Made by a program: the position numbers and the translations under genes | Part shown: one piece after another, positions 15,666-23,802 of the stretch | Layout of the letters: each line of letters opens with the position of its first letter | How positions within the stretch are numbered: position 1 is the first letter of the stretch | Notes under the pieces: generated by a model | The model's input: only the letters and a program-made list of their open reading frames with translations | Database searches by the model: none | What the model was told of the DNA's origin: nothing | Source: Candidatus Flexifilum breve | GTDB lineage: Bacteria; Chloroflexota; Anaerolineae; Aggregatilineales; Phototrophicaceae | NCBI GenBank assembly: GCA_016717205.1 | Contig: JADKGC010000011.1 | Span: 62,001 to 126,000, forward strand | Direction of reading: 5' to 3' | DNA length: 64,000 nucleotides

Positions 15666-15983
15666 CTAGTCGGCGGCGGCAGTGGTGGCGGCTGGTTTGG
15701 CTTCAGCAGCGGCAGGCTTGCTCTCGGCAGCCGGTTTAGCAGCGTCGGCGGCAGGCTTGCTGGCCTCATCACTGGTCTTAGGGGGGGTGAGCGTGGATGA
15801 ACGCGACGCGCTCTTGCTGTCGTTGACGTAGAAACCCGTCCCCTTGAAGATCACGCCCGCTGCCTGTATCACGCGCACAACCTTTTGCCCGGTCACCGGA
15901 TCAACGGTGAGCGGTTCATCGAGAAACTTCTGGCGATAATCAAAGGTCGTCCCATCTTCACGACGATACGTATATAGCGGCAT
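15666..15983 (-). CDS. FmdB-like protein lacking the zinc-binding cysteines
   Basis: A 105-residue protein matching the FmdB regulatory-protein family along residues 1-55: MPLYTYR, FLDEPLT, GQKVVRVIQAAGVIFKGTGFYV. Typical family members carry two CxxC knuckles that make a zinc ribbon; here both are replaced (YRREDG and DPVTG) and the protein has no cysteine at all. Residues 60-105 are a low-complexity Ala/Lys/Pro/Glu tail with repeated KPAA units. The role of FmdB proteins is poorly defined; the loss of zinc ligands suggests altered or lost binding. GAGGTG lies seven bases before the ATG, and it has its own terminator. Confidence 0.82.
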   Translation of the reverse strand: MPLYTYRREDGTTFDYRQKFLDEPLTVDPVTGQKVVRVIQAAGVIFKGTGFYVNDSKSASRSSTLTPPKTSDEASKPAADAAKPAAESKPAAAEAKPAATTAAAD

Positions 15984-16232
15984 TTACGCACCTCAATACA
16001 GCATAGTTGTTCACACTACATCCCACAGTGCATATTACAACAGATTTCAGGTAAAAGTCTATATGCGGTGGGTAAATCTGATAAAGAATTTATGATTCCC
16101 GCCATGGGGTAAGATGTGGAACTGTAACTACGTCTGTAATGTACTTCAGGCCCGATTCATCCCAACTGACACCGAACGATCAGTAGTCTGGAAGCGAACT
16201 ATAAGGACAAGCGCCCCACCCAACAAGGAGAC

Positions 16233-17765
16233 ATGATGCACCACGACCTGCTGCTGCTGGCTACTTTTACGATGGCGATTCTGACCGCATTTTTCGGCGG
16301 CTGGCTTGCCCGCAAGCTTGGTTTCCCCACGTTGCTCGGCTATTTGCTCGCAGGGATGGCCATTGGGCCGTTCACCCCCGGTTTTGTCGGCGACATCAAC
16401 GATATCAGTCAACTGGCAGAGATGGGCGTCATCTTCATGATGTTCGGCGTGGGGCTGCATTTTTCCTTGCGTGACTTGTGGGCGGTGCGGCGGGTGGCGC
16501 TGCCCGGTGCCGTGTTTCAAATGCTCATCGCGACGGGCATTGGCGTGCTGCTGGCGCAAGCGTGGGGCTGGTCGCTGCAGGCCGGGCTGGTGCTCGGACT
16601 CGCCCTCTCGATTGCCAGTACAGTGGTGCTGCTGCGCGCCCTGACCGACAACGATCTGCTGCGCACGCGGCACGGCAAGGTCGCGGTGGGGTGGCTGGTG
16701 CTGGAAGACTTGGCGACCGTCGCCATCCTCGTGCTGCTGCCCGTGCTGATGGGTGGCGGCGAGGTTTCGCTGGCCAACATCGGGCTAGCCATCCTCAAAA
16801 CGGTGATCTTCGTCGCGCTGATCATGCTGGTGGGCGCGCGCCTGCTGCCGTGGCTGCTCACGCAGATCGCGCAGACCCGTTCGCGCGAACTCTTCACCCT
16901 CGCGGTCGTCGCGCTGGCGCTGGGCACAGCCTTCGCCGCCGCCGAACTCTTCGGCGTGTCACTGGCGCTCGGCGCGTTTCTGGCGGGTGTGGTGATCGGC
17001 GAGTCGGAGATCAGCCATGAGGTCGGCGAGGAAGTTGTCCCCTTCCGCGAGATTTTCGCCGTGCTGTTCTTCGTCTCGGTCGGGATGCTCGTCAACCCGG
17101 CGGTGATCGTCGCGAATGCCGGGCAGGTAATTGTGTTGAGCGTGCTGATCATCGTGGGCAAGTCGGTGATCACGCTGCTGCTGACGGTGTTCTTGCCCGC
17201 GTCGCGCATGACGGCGCTGGTCGTCGCCGCCGGGTTGAGTCAGATTGGCGAATTCTCGTTCATCGTCGGGCAGTCCGGGATCGCGCTCGGCGTGCTGTCA
17301 CAGGACCAGTATTCGCTCATTCTGGCGGGCGCGCTGATCTCGATCATCGTCAATCCGCTCATGTTCCGCTCGATTCCGCTGGCCGAAAAATTGCTCCTGC
17401 GCCTGCCCATCTTCAGTCATCCGTCGCGGGACGAACCAGCGGTCGCCCCGGCGGATACTGCGCCCTTAGCGCCGATCTATCATCGGGCGCTGGATCAACT
17501 GCTGATCGCTGCGCAGGGCATCGAAATCGCGTGGATTCCCGTGTCGTCGCACAGCCCACTGCGGGGCTCGACGATTGCGCACAGTAATTTACGCGCGACG
17601 GTCGGCACGTCGATCATCGCGCTCATGCGTGATGGCGCTGTCGTGCCTAATCCCAAATCGCAGACGCCGCTGCTCGAAGGGGATATTGTCGGTTTGATCG
17701 GGAATCCGCAGGAGTTGGAGGCGGCACGGCAGCTCTTGAATCCGCCAGAACTGCTGCCGGTGTGA
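16233..17765 (+). CDS. CPA2-family cation:proton antiporter with RCK-C domain
   Basis: A 510-residue inner-membrane exchanger of the KefB/YbaL type moving K+ or Na+ against H+. Residues 1-385 contain about 12 hydrophobic segments with LGYLLAGMAIGPFTPG, the discontinuous helix AFLAGVVIGESEISHE (likely the cation-binding acidic site) and GLSQIGEFSFIVGQSGIALG. Residues about 420-505 form a TrkA-C/RCK-C domain, probably a ligand-sensing regulatory part. There is no NAD-binding TrkA-N domain, which is a shortened arrangement compared with KefB/KefC. Two adjacent ATGs are available; AAGGAG is three bases from the first and six from the second (16236), so the second may be used. Confidence 0.93.
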   Translation: MMHHDLLLLATFTMAILTAFFGGWLARKLGFPTLLGYLLAGMAIGPFTPGFVGDINDISQLAEMGVIFMMFGVGLHFSLRDLWAVRRVALPGAVFQMLIATGIGVLLAQAWGWSLQAGLVLGLALSIASTVVLLRALTDNDLLRTRHGKVAVGWLVLEDLATVAILVLLPVLMGGGEVSLANIGLAILKTVIFVALIMLVGARLLPWLLTQIAQTRSRELFTLAVVALALGTAFAAAELFGVSLALGAFLAGVVIGESEISHEVGEEVVPFREIFAVLFFVSVGMLVNPAVIVANAGQVIVLSVLIIVGKSVITLLLTVFLPASRMTALVVAAGLSQIGEFSFIVGQSGIALGVLSQDQYSLILAGALISIIVNPLMFRSIPLAEKLLLRLPIFSHPSRDEPAVAPADTAPLAPIYHRALDQLLIAAQGIEIAWIPVSSHSPLRGSTIAHSNLRATVGTSIIALMRDGAVVPNPKSQTPLLEGDIVGLIGNPQELEAARQLLNPPELLPV

Positions 17766-17769
17766 AAAT

Positions 17770-17799
17770 AAACAGGGCGCACCGCAGTGCGCCCTGTTT
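17770..17799. terminator. Bidirectional terminator between convergent genes
   Basis: A 13-base perfect stem (aaacagggcgcac / gtgcgccctgttt) with a four-base loop, flanked by A and T runs in both directions. It serves the antiporter gene and the convergent PPC-repeat gene. Confidence 0.9.
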
Positions 17800-17816
17800 G
17801 CTGGTGCAGATGAGTT

Positions 17817-19271
17817 TTATTCGGCGGTTTCCAGCGAGACGGAGTAGGTGAGATCGCTGTAGCTGTAGTCGCTGATGCTGACCAGCACTTCGCCATCCGA
17901 ATACACCGAGAATTCCAGCGTCAGGCCGCTGACATAGCTGCCGCTGCCCGAAGCGAGCGTGCTGCCCGCTTGCATCACGCTGATATTCGGCGAACCCGTC
18001 GCGTTATCCGAGTCGACAGCCAGCGTCAGCCGGACGACCGAGCCCGCTTCGCCGGTGAAGACGAGCGACCGGGTCGGGTTCATACCATCGCTCGAGAAAG
18101 TGACTTCCTGCGCGCCGTCGTCCAGCGAGGGCAGAATGCCGCGTTCCAGCGTCAGCGCGACCGAGCCCGTGCCCGAGATCACGTCGAGGACGATGGTGTG
18201 CGTGCCGCTGGTGGTCAGCACATAATCGGTGATTTCGGGGTCATTGCGCCGACCGCTGTCCTGGTCCGCGATGAGCTGGTAGTTGTACGGGTCATTGATC
18301 GCCAGGTCGGTATCAACCGTGCCCGTGCTTTCGGCGTAGACGTTGATGACTTCGCCCGTATTGCCTTCAAAGCTGAAGAAGAAAGTGCCGCCGCGTTCGG
18401 TGATGTCGAGTTCGACCGTGTCACCGTAGGCGATGGGCTGCATGTCCGCCTTGTCGATGGAGAGCGTATATTCGCCGATCGCGGAACGGCTGAAGCTGTT
18501 CACCTGAATGGTGTACGCGCCCGTGTACGGCAGTTCGTACGGGCCGATCTGCGAGTTGAGCGAGCCGCCGCTGTCATCGTTCGATGTCAGTTCAAAGCCG
18601 CTGTCGTCGAGCAGGAGCAGGTACGTGTCGAAGATCGGGGAGTCCAGCCGGATGATGACCGAGTCGCCCGCTTCGCCCGTGAAGGCGTAATCGGCGGCCA
18701 GTTCATCATTGGTCAGTTCGGCGGTAACTTCCTGCGTGTATTCAATGCGCCGCACTTCGATTGTGTCGACGGTGAGCGTGAACGCGCCCACGGCTGCGCC
18801 GCTGTTGTTGTAGTAGGCAAAGCTCTGCGCGATGACGGTGTATTCGCCCGCGTCCGGCAGCGTGTACGTGATGCGCGAATCGAAGTTGCCCGCGCTGTCG
18901 TCATCGGTGTCGATCAGGTTACCGTCGGCGTCCTGCAGCACGAGATACGGATCAAATTCGTCCGAAATCAGGCTGATGCGCACGGTCTGATTCGCTTCAC
19001 CGGTCAGCGTGTAGGCGAAGGCCGGCTCGCTTTCGGTCAGCGTGCCTTCAAGCGTGTCGCCGACGCTGAGCGCGCCGCCATCGACGGGTTCGGGACGATC
19101 CGTACCGGGGAGCTGGACGGCTTCCTGCGTCGCTTCCGGTTCAGCCGTGACTTCGGTGAGCGGAGCCGGCGTCGGCGTAGGATCGGACTGCGCGGCCGTC
19201 ATCATGGGCAGGCTCAAAGCAAAAATGACGAGAATGAGCAGGAGCAGCCCAAAGCGTGTCTGTCTTGGCAT
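17817..19271 (-). CDS. Secreted protein with PPC-type beta-sandwich repeats
   Basis: A 484-residue exported protein. A signal peptide (residues 1-27) is followed by a Thr/Pro/Glu linker and about four beta-sandwich units of 90-100 residues. The first three show the pre-peptidase C-terminal (PPC) pattern: FAYTLTGEANQTVRISL with FDPYLVLQDADG, then ADYAFTGEAGDSVIIRLDS with FDTYLLLLDD, then FFFSFEGNTGEVINV. The DDS/DSG acidic loops are typical and may bind calcium. No peptidase domain is attached, so it is probably a surface or matrix adhesin-like protein. The ATG at 19271 has GGAG nine bases upstream; that GGAG lies inside the alternative start at 19286, so 19271 is preferred. Confidence 0.87.
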   Translation of the reverse strand: MPRQTRFGLLLLILVIFALSLPMMTAAQSDPTPTPAPLTEVTAEPEATQEAVQLPGTDRPEPVDGGALSVGDTLEGTLTESEPAFAYTLTGEANQTVRISLISDEFDPYLVLQDADGNLIDTDDDSAGNFDSRITYTLPDAGEYTVIAQSFAYYNNSGAAVGAFTLTVDTIEVRRIEYTQEVTAELTNDELAADYAFTGEAGDSVIIRLDSPIFDTYLLLLDDSGFELTSNDDSGGSLNSQIGPYELPYTGAYTIQVNSFSRSAIGEYTLSIDKADMQPIAYGDTVELDITERGGTFFFSFEGNTGEVINVYAESTGTVDTDLAINDPYNYQLIADQDSGRRNDPEITDYVLTTSGTHTIVLDVISGTGSVALTLERGILPSLDDGAQEVTFSSDGMNPTRSLVFTGEAGSVVRLTLAVDSDNATGSPNISVMQAGSTLASGSGSYVSGLTLEFSVYSDGEVLVSISDYSYSDLTYSVSLETAE

Positions 19272-19441
19272 TGTGTTATTCTCCATAAAGCGAAGGCGCT
19301 AACTTGCAACCACCATACGTTCATTCTACTCGTATTTTTATTGAAACACATCCGCCGTAGGGCGGACGCCGGGTTTTCGTGGGGCGAAAAGTATGTTACA
19401 GTCTGTGAACCTGTCGTGCTAGCAAGCGAGAGATGAAGTAA

Positions 19442-19999
19442 ATGACCGCATGGGTTGAACAATTGGCGGACTCCCTACAACCAGTGTTGGATTTACCGCT
19501 TGTCCGGCGGACACGACGGAATCATGGTCTTGAACACGCGACAATCCACCTGCTGGCGAATCGCGTCAAGAATTTGCGCATGGCGGGGCGCAGTGATGGC
19601 AGCGGCTTCGTGCTGATGGGCGAAGCGCCCACCGAAGCCATTGACGCGGCGGTGCGCGATGCGCTGCGCCGCATGCGCAACGGCGAACATCATTTGGCGG
19701 TGCATCCCAACTGCGGCACCAACCTCGTCACCACGGGGATGATGACGTCGGCGGCGGCGCTGCTCGGTTTGGCGGGCGCGAATCGGCGCGATGTCTTCAA
19801 TCGCTTCCCGACGCTGATGATCCTGATGATCGCCGCGCTGATCTTTTCGCAGCCGCTCGGTCTGTCGCTGCAAAAATACATCACCACCGACGGTGACCCC
19901 GCCGATCTCGAAATCATTCGCATCACCCGCAGCGAAATGCGGACGCCGTTCAGCGCCAATGCGATCACGGTGCACCGCGTGACCACGCGCTCCAGTTAA
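19442..19999 (+). CDS. DUF6391-type membrane protein
   Basis: A 185-residue protein of a family found in Cyanobacteria and Chloroflexota, function unknown. It has the N-terminal motif RNHGLEHATIHLL (about residues 26-38), then GRSDGSGFVLMG, AVHPNCGTNLVTTG (about 87-100) and two hydrophobic segments (TSAAALLGLAG and TLMILMIAALIFSQPLG). The conserved His, Glu, His and Cys could form a metal or catalytic site, which is inference. The stop codon forms the first bases of a heptamer repeat. It is followed at a distance by holA. Confidence 0.82.
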   Translation: MTAWVEQLADSLQPVLDLPLVRRTRRNHGLEHATIHLLANRVKNLRMAGRSDGSGFVLMGEAPTEAIDAAVRDALRRMRNGEHHLAVHPNCGTNLVTTGMMTSAAALLGLAGANRRDVFNRFPTLMILMIAALIFSQPLGLSLQKYITTDGDPADLEIIRITRSEMRTPFSANAITVHRVTTRSS

Positions 20000-20141
20000 G
20001 GACTGAGGTTAAAGGACTGAGGACTGAGTAAACGACGTGACAGCGAACGCGCAGGCTGGGTTGTTCATCAATGAGCTTTGCTGCCAGCCCAGCCACCTAA
20101 GTAAAGCGTTCTCAGTTCTCAGTCCTCAGTCCTCAGTCCTC
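19999..20141. repeat. Heptamer inverted repeat, aggactg/cagtcct, copy 1
   Basis: The left arm (19999-20028) has three aggactg units; the right arm (20111-20140) has four cagtcct-type units. An inner ggctggg / cccagcc hairpin lies between them (20054-20094). The left arm begins in the stop codon of the DUF6391 gene and the right arm ends about ten bases before the holA start. Confidence 0.75.
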
Positions 20142-20149
20142 AATCTGTT

Positions 20150-21139
20150 ATGACTAAATCACCTACGTTCTACATCTTTCATGGCGATGATGACCTGCGC
20201 GTTGAGGAAGAGGTCGGCAAGCTGCGTGCCAAGATCAGCGCCTCGCCGAACGCCGACCTGAACACCGCCGAATTCGACGGGCCGCAAACGTCCGTCGGCG
20301 AGCTGCTCAGCGCGGTGATGGCCTACCCCTTCCTCTCTGACAAGCGGTTGGTGATCGTGCGCGACCTGCTGGCGTGGATCACGCGCAAGGGTGCGGGTGA
20401 AACGGGCAAAAAGGCGGTCGAAGCGCTGGTGACGGCGCTGCCCACGCTGCCCGAGTGGGGGCGGCTGATCTTCTGGGAGCGCGAGAAGCTCGCCGACAGC
20501 AACAAGATCGTCAAGCTGGCGCAAAGCGACGAACACGGCTTCGAAAAGCTGTACATGGTGCCGAAAGACAGCACTGAGTGGATTCTCAAGCGGGCGCGCG
20601 AGACCTACAACGTTGAAATCGAACCCGCGGCGGCGGTGGCGCTCGCCAGCGTCACCGGGAACGATCTGCGCGGCGCGGATAACGAACTGCTCAAGCTGAT
20701 CGCCTTTGTGAACGGCGAGCACCCGATCACCGAGCACGATGTCGCGCTGCTCACGCCCTATGTGCAGGAAGCCAATATGTTCGAGATGGTCGACGCGCTG
20801 GCGGAAGGCCGCGCCAAAGCCGCCTCGACGCTGATGTACCGCCTGCTCGAACAGCAGGAAGACCCGTTCGCGATTCTGGCGATGATCAACCGCCAGTTCC
20901 GCCTGCTGCTTATGGCGCGCGATCATCTGGATCGCGGCGGCGCGCCCAAAGAGATCGGGTCGGCATTGAGCGTGCATCCGTTTGTCGGCGAAAAGCTGGC
21001 GAAGCAGTCGCGGGCGTTCAACGCGGCGCAGTTGGAGCGCATCTACCGCGCCCTGCACGACTACGACGTGAAGATCAAAACCGGGCAGATTGACGCCAAG
21101 TTGGCGCTCGATCTGCTGTTGGCGGGGCTGGCACGGTAG
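20150..21139 (+). CDS. holA: DNA polymerase III delta subunit
   Basis: The delta subunit opens the sliding clamp within the clamp-loader complex during replication. The 329-residue length and layout fit: an N-terminal Rossmann-like part (FYIFHGDDDLRVEEEV), then MAYPFLSDKRLVIVRD, the middle helical domain with LASVTGNDLRGADNELLKL (residues about 165-185), and the C-terminal collar domain with EQQEDPFAILAMINRQFRLLLMARD. The family is otherwise poorly conserved, so these blocks carry the call. No Shine-Dalgarno sequence precedes the ATG at 20150, because the right arm of the heptamer repeat occupies that space. It is a single gene followed by repeats. Confidence 0.93.
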   Translation: MTKSPTFYIFHGDDDLRVEEEVGKLRAKISASPNADLNTAEFDGPQTSVGELLSAVMAYPFLSDKRLVIVRDLLAWITRKGAGETGKKAVEALVTALPTLPEWGRLIFWEREKLADSNKIVKLAQSDEHGFEKLYMVPKDSTEWILKRARETYNVEIEPAAAVALASVTGNDLRGADNELLKLIAFVNGEHPITEHDVALLTPYVQEANMFEMVDALAEGRAKAASTLMYRLLEQQEDPFAILAMINRQFRLLLMARDHLDRGGAPKEIGSALSVHPFVGEKLAKQSRAFNAAQLERIYRALHDYDVKIKTGQIDAKLALDLLLAGLAR

Positions 21140-21259
21140 AACAGACCTCACCCCTCTCGACCTTCAGGTTTGAGGGGATGACGCTTCGAGATACGGCAGG
21201 GAAATGTAGGGGAGGGGCTTGCCCCTCCCGTTAGCGGGCGAGGCAAGCGGGGGTTAAAA

Positions 21260-21354
21260 AACCTCACCCCCAACCCCTCTCCTCTAGGAGAGGGGAGACG
21301 GATAGTGCATTTAAGTCCCCTCGCCCTTGGGAGAGGGGATTTGGGGGTGAGGTT
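21260..21354. repeat. Large CCCCTCTCC-type foldback
   Basis: The arm aacctcacccccaacccctc (21260-21279) pairs with gagaggggatttgggggtgaggtt at 21331-21354, and inner hairpins lie between. It sits downstream of holA and could stop transcription, but there is no T tract. Confidence 0.7.
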
Positions 21355-21383
21355 AGATAAAATGCTGATTCTGAAATGACCTT

Positions 21384-21496
21384 ATGCCTCGTCCTCCTTG
21401 GACAACATGGACGTTACCCGATTTGCTCACGCATTCCGTTTGAATTTATGGACGACAGTTTTTTGTCTAGTCCACAGGAAAAACAGGACGAGGGGT
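21384..21496. mobile_element. MITE-like element, inverted core copy
   Basis: Read on the minus strand, this segment runs from cctcgtcctgtttttc to aaggaggacgaggcat and matches the interior of the element at 15215-15320 from end to end with small gaps. Only the segment between the two palindromes is kept; the outer ends are missing or too divergent. Confidence 0.5.
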
Positions 21497-21548
21497 ACGC
21501 GGGTGAGGTCTGGCCGCAAGGCATTGGAAACGACTGGATTTGGAACGT

Positions 21549-22547
21549 ATGACCGAAAAACTGAGCGGCTATCGCAGTGACTGGCCGACCGACTGGCCCA
21601 CGCTCTTCGGCGTCCAGCGCCCGCTGATTTTAGAGATCGGCTTTGGGCGCGGCGCGTTTTTGCTGCATCTCGCGCGGCGCTATCCGGATTACAACATCGT
21701 CGGGCTGGAAATCTCGAACCGCTGTATGGTGATCGGCGAAAAGTTGATCGCCCGCGAGCAACTGACCAACGTGCGCGTGATCCACTCGACGGCGGAGATG
21801 GCGCTCAACCACCTGTTCGAGTCGCAGTCCATCAGCCAGATTTACATCAATTTCCCCGATCCGTGGTTCAAGCCGGGGCATCATCACCGCCGCTTGATGC
21901 AGCGCGATACCGTCGATGCGCTCGTCAGCCGCCTGACGCCGGACGGGCGCTTGTACCTCGCCACCGACATCCTCGAGTACGCCGAACTCAGCGCGGAACT
22001 GCTGGCCAGCACGCCCGGCTTGACCAATCTGCTCCCTTCGGCGTGGGTGAATGATATGACAGATCGCGTCATTACTAAGTACGAACAGATTGCGCGGAAC
22101 GCCGGACGCGCGTGTTATTATTTCGCCTATGCGCGCAACGAGATAAGCGCGCCGAACGTACCAGTCATCAGGGATTTGCCCATGCCGCACATTGTGTTCA
22201 CCAGCCCGCTCACGCTGGATCAGATGGCCGATCAGTTTGCGGGGTGGAACGTCGACGAGGGCGACCTGCATATCCATTTTATGACGCTGTACCGCGGTCA
22301 CCATGCGCTGTTGTTTGAGGTGCACGTCGGCGAAGCGACGATTATCCAGCACTTGGCGCTGCGCGTGAGCGAACGCGCCAAACGCGAAGGCCGCGAATAC
22401 ACGATTCAGGTCAGCAGCATGGGGCATCCGCGCGCCACAGTCGGCGTGCATCGCGCGGTCGCCCTGCTCGGCGAATGGTTGATTGGGTTGCACCCGGACG
22501 CGCACGCTATGATCAACAAGGTGGCGGTGAACGATGGCGACGATTAA
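21549..22547 (+). CDS. trmB: tRNA (guanine-N7)-methyltransferase with C-terminal extension
   Basis: TrmB methylates G46 in tRNA using S-adenosylmethionine. Residues about 1-190 are the family core: LILEIGFGRGAFLLHLA (SAM motif), IVGLEISNRC, INFPDPWFKPGHHHRRLMQ (hallmark) and ITKYEQIARNAGRACYYFAYAR near its end. About 135 residues follow that the usual bacterial enzyme lacks, predicted as beta strands and helices; their role is unknown (perhaps tRNA binding or dimerisation). I take the ATG at 21549 rather than the TTG at 21540; a weak TTGGA precedes it. Its last 14 bases overlap the next gene, so the two are coupled. Confidence 0.93.
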   Translation: MTEKLSGYRSDWPTDWPTLFGVQRPLILEIGFGRGAFLLHLARRYPDYNIVGLEISNRCMVIGEKLIAREQLTNVRVIHSTAEMALNHLFESQSISQIYINFPDPWFKPGHHHRRLMQRDTVDALVSRLTPDGRLYLATDILEYAELSAELLASTPGLTNLLPSAWVNDMTDRVITKYEQIARNAGRACYYFAYARNEISAPNVPVIRDLPMPHIVFTSPLTLDQMADQFAGWNVDEGDLHIHFMTLYRGHHALLFEVHVGEATIIQHLALRVSERAKREGREYTIQVSSMGHPRATVGVHRAVALLGEWLIGLHPDAHAMINKVAVNDGDD

Positions 22548-23691
22548 CACGAACCTCACGACCCAATGGCTGCAGGCCATGGTGCAGATCAACTCGGTCA
22601 ACCCCGGTCTCGACGACCTGGGGGCGGGCGAAGCACAGGTAGCGCAGTGGTTGGCTGATCTGTGCCGCGCGCTTGGCCTCGAAGTTGAACTGCAGGAGAC
22701 CGCGCGCAATCGTCCCAATGTGATCGCGCGCTGGCGCGGCACGGGCGGCGGTCAAAGCGTGCTGCTGACCGGGCATACCGACACCGTCAGCCTCGAAAAC
22801 ATGCTCGATAATCCACTCGATGGCCGCGTCGAAGAGGGCCGGCTGTACGGGCGTGGTGCCTATGATATGAAGGGCGGCCTCGCGGCCATCCTCGGCGCGG
22901 TTGAGGCGCTGAAACGTGACGGTTTCCAGCCGCGCGGCGAGATCATCCTCGGGTTTGTCACCGATGAGGAATACCTGAGCATCGGCATGGATGCCCTGGT
23001 CTCGGTCGTCAGGGCGGACGCTGCCATTCTCACCGAGCCGACCGAACTGCGCCTGTGCGTCGCGCATAAGGGTTTCGCGTGGGTCAACCTGACGACGCAG
23101 GGGCGCGCGGCGCATGGCAGCCTGTATCACACGGGCGTCGACGCGATTGTGCACATGGGGCGGCTGCTCAATGTGATCGAGCGCTTCGAAAAAGAGGCCG
23201 CGCTCAAGACGAAGAGCCTGCTGCTCGGTCGCGAATCGATCCATGCCAGTATGATCAGCGGCGGTCTCGGCTTGAGTACGTACCCGGATCGCGCGCGTTT
23301 GCAGGTCGAACACCGCCTGCTGCCGGGGCGCACCGGCGACGATGTGGTCGAATGGTGGCAGGGGCACATCGACGAACTGCAGCGCGAGGATACGCGCTTC
23401 AGCGCCGAAGTCGAACTGGAATTCTACCGTCCCGGTTACGAAATCAGCCTCGATGCGCCCATTGTGCAAACGGTGCAGCGTGCGGCGACCGCGGTCACGG
23501 GGCAGGAACCGACGATCTACGGCATGTGGGCCTGGCTCGATTCGGCAATTCTTGGGCGCGCGGGCATCCCCACGGTGATCATCGGCCCCGGCGGCGAAGG
23601 CGCGCACGCGGCGGTCGAATGGGTGAGCCTTGACGATGTCTTCGCGTGTGCTGGCATCATTGCGGATGCGGTCGAGGCGTGGACAGCCTAA
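22534..23691 (+). CDS. M20-family metallohydrolase (ArgE/DapE type)
   Basis: A 385-residue cytosolic zinc amidohydrolase acting on an N-acylated amino acid or short peptide. Metal ligands are visible: His in LLTGHTDTV, bridging Asp in GRGAYDMKGG, the catalytic pair Glu-Glu in VTDEEY, Glu/Asp position in LTEPTEL, and His in GEGAHAAVEWV. The dimerisation lid domain lies at about residues 180-290 (KGFAWVNLTTQGRAAHGS). The exact substrate (acetylornithine, succinyl-diaminopimelate or other) cannot be assigned. It overlaps trmB by 14 bases. Confidence 0.92.
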   Translation: MATINTNLTTQWLQAMVQINSVNPGLDDLGAGEAQVAQWLADLCRALGLEVELQETARNRPNVIARWRGTGGGQSVLLTGHTDTVSLENMLDNPLDGRVEEGRLYGRGAYDMKGGLAAILGAVEALKRDGFQPRGEIILGFVTDEEYLSIGMDALVSVVRADAAILTEPTELRLCVAHKGFAWVNLTTQGRAAHGSLYHTGVDAIVHMGRLLNVIERFEKEAALKTKSLLLGRESIHASMISGGLGLSTYPDRARLQVEHRLLPGRTGDDVVEWWQGHIDELQREDTRFSAEVELEFYRPGYEISLDAPIVQTVQRAATAVTGQEPTIYGMWAWLDSAILGRAGIPTVIIGPGGEGAHAAVEWVSLDDVFACAGIIADAVEAWTA

Positions 23692-23716
23692 AAGTCCACC
23701 CCATTTCTACAGAATG

Positions 23717-23745
23717 TTGACAAAACCGATCAACATAATTTTTAT
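23717..23745 (+). promoter_or_regulatory. Possible promoter upstream of the secreted protein gene
   Basis: A perfect TTGACA (23717-23722) lies 17 bases before TTTTAT (23740-23745), about 60 bases before the ATG at 23803. A short dyad GTTGA...TCAAC overlaps the -35 (23716-23734). The -10 match is only 4 of 6. Confidence 0.35.
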
Positions 23746-23802
23746 CTAATCGATAAAATCATATGAACGATTGATTACTCAACTACGCTGTAGGGAAACT
23801 TC

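Larger units (their letters stand above)
21140..21548. other. Gene-free region with two foldback repeats
   Basis: These 409 bases hold a small hairpin (gtaggggaggggcttgcccctcccg, 21205-21230 region), the large foldback 21260-21354 and an inverted core copy of the MITE-like element (21384-21496). No gene or RNA was recognised. Confidence 0.65.

Noticed and set aside
20111..20140. Tandem heptamers as a CRISPR or satellite array
   Set aside because: The units are only seven bases with no spacers, and the arms are inverted copies; no cas genes are present.
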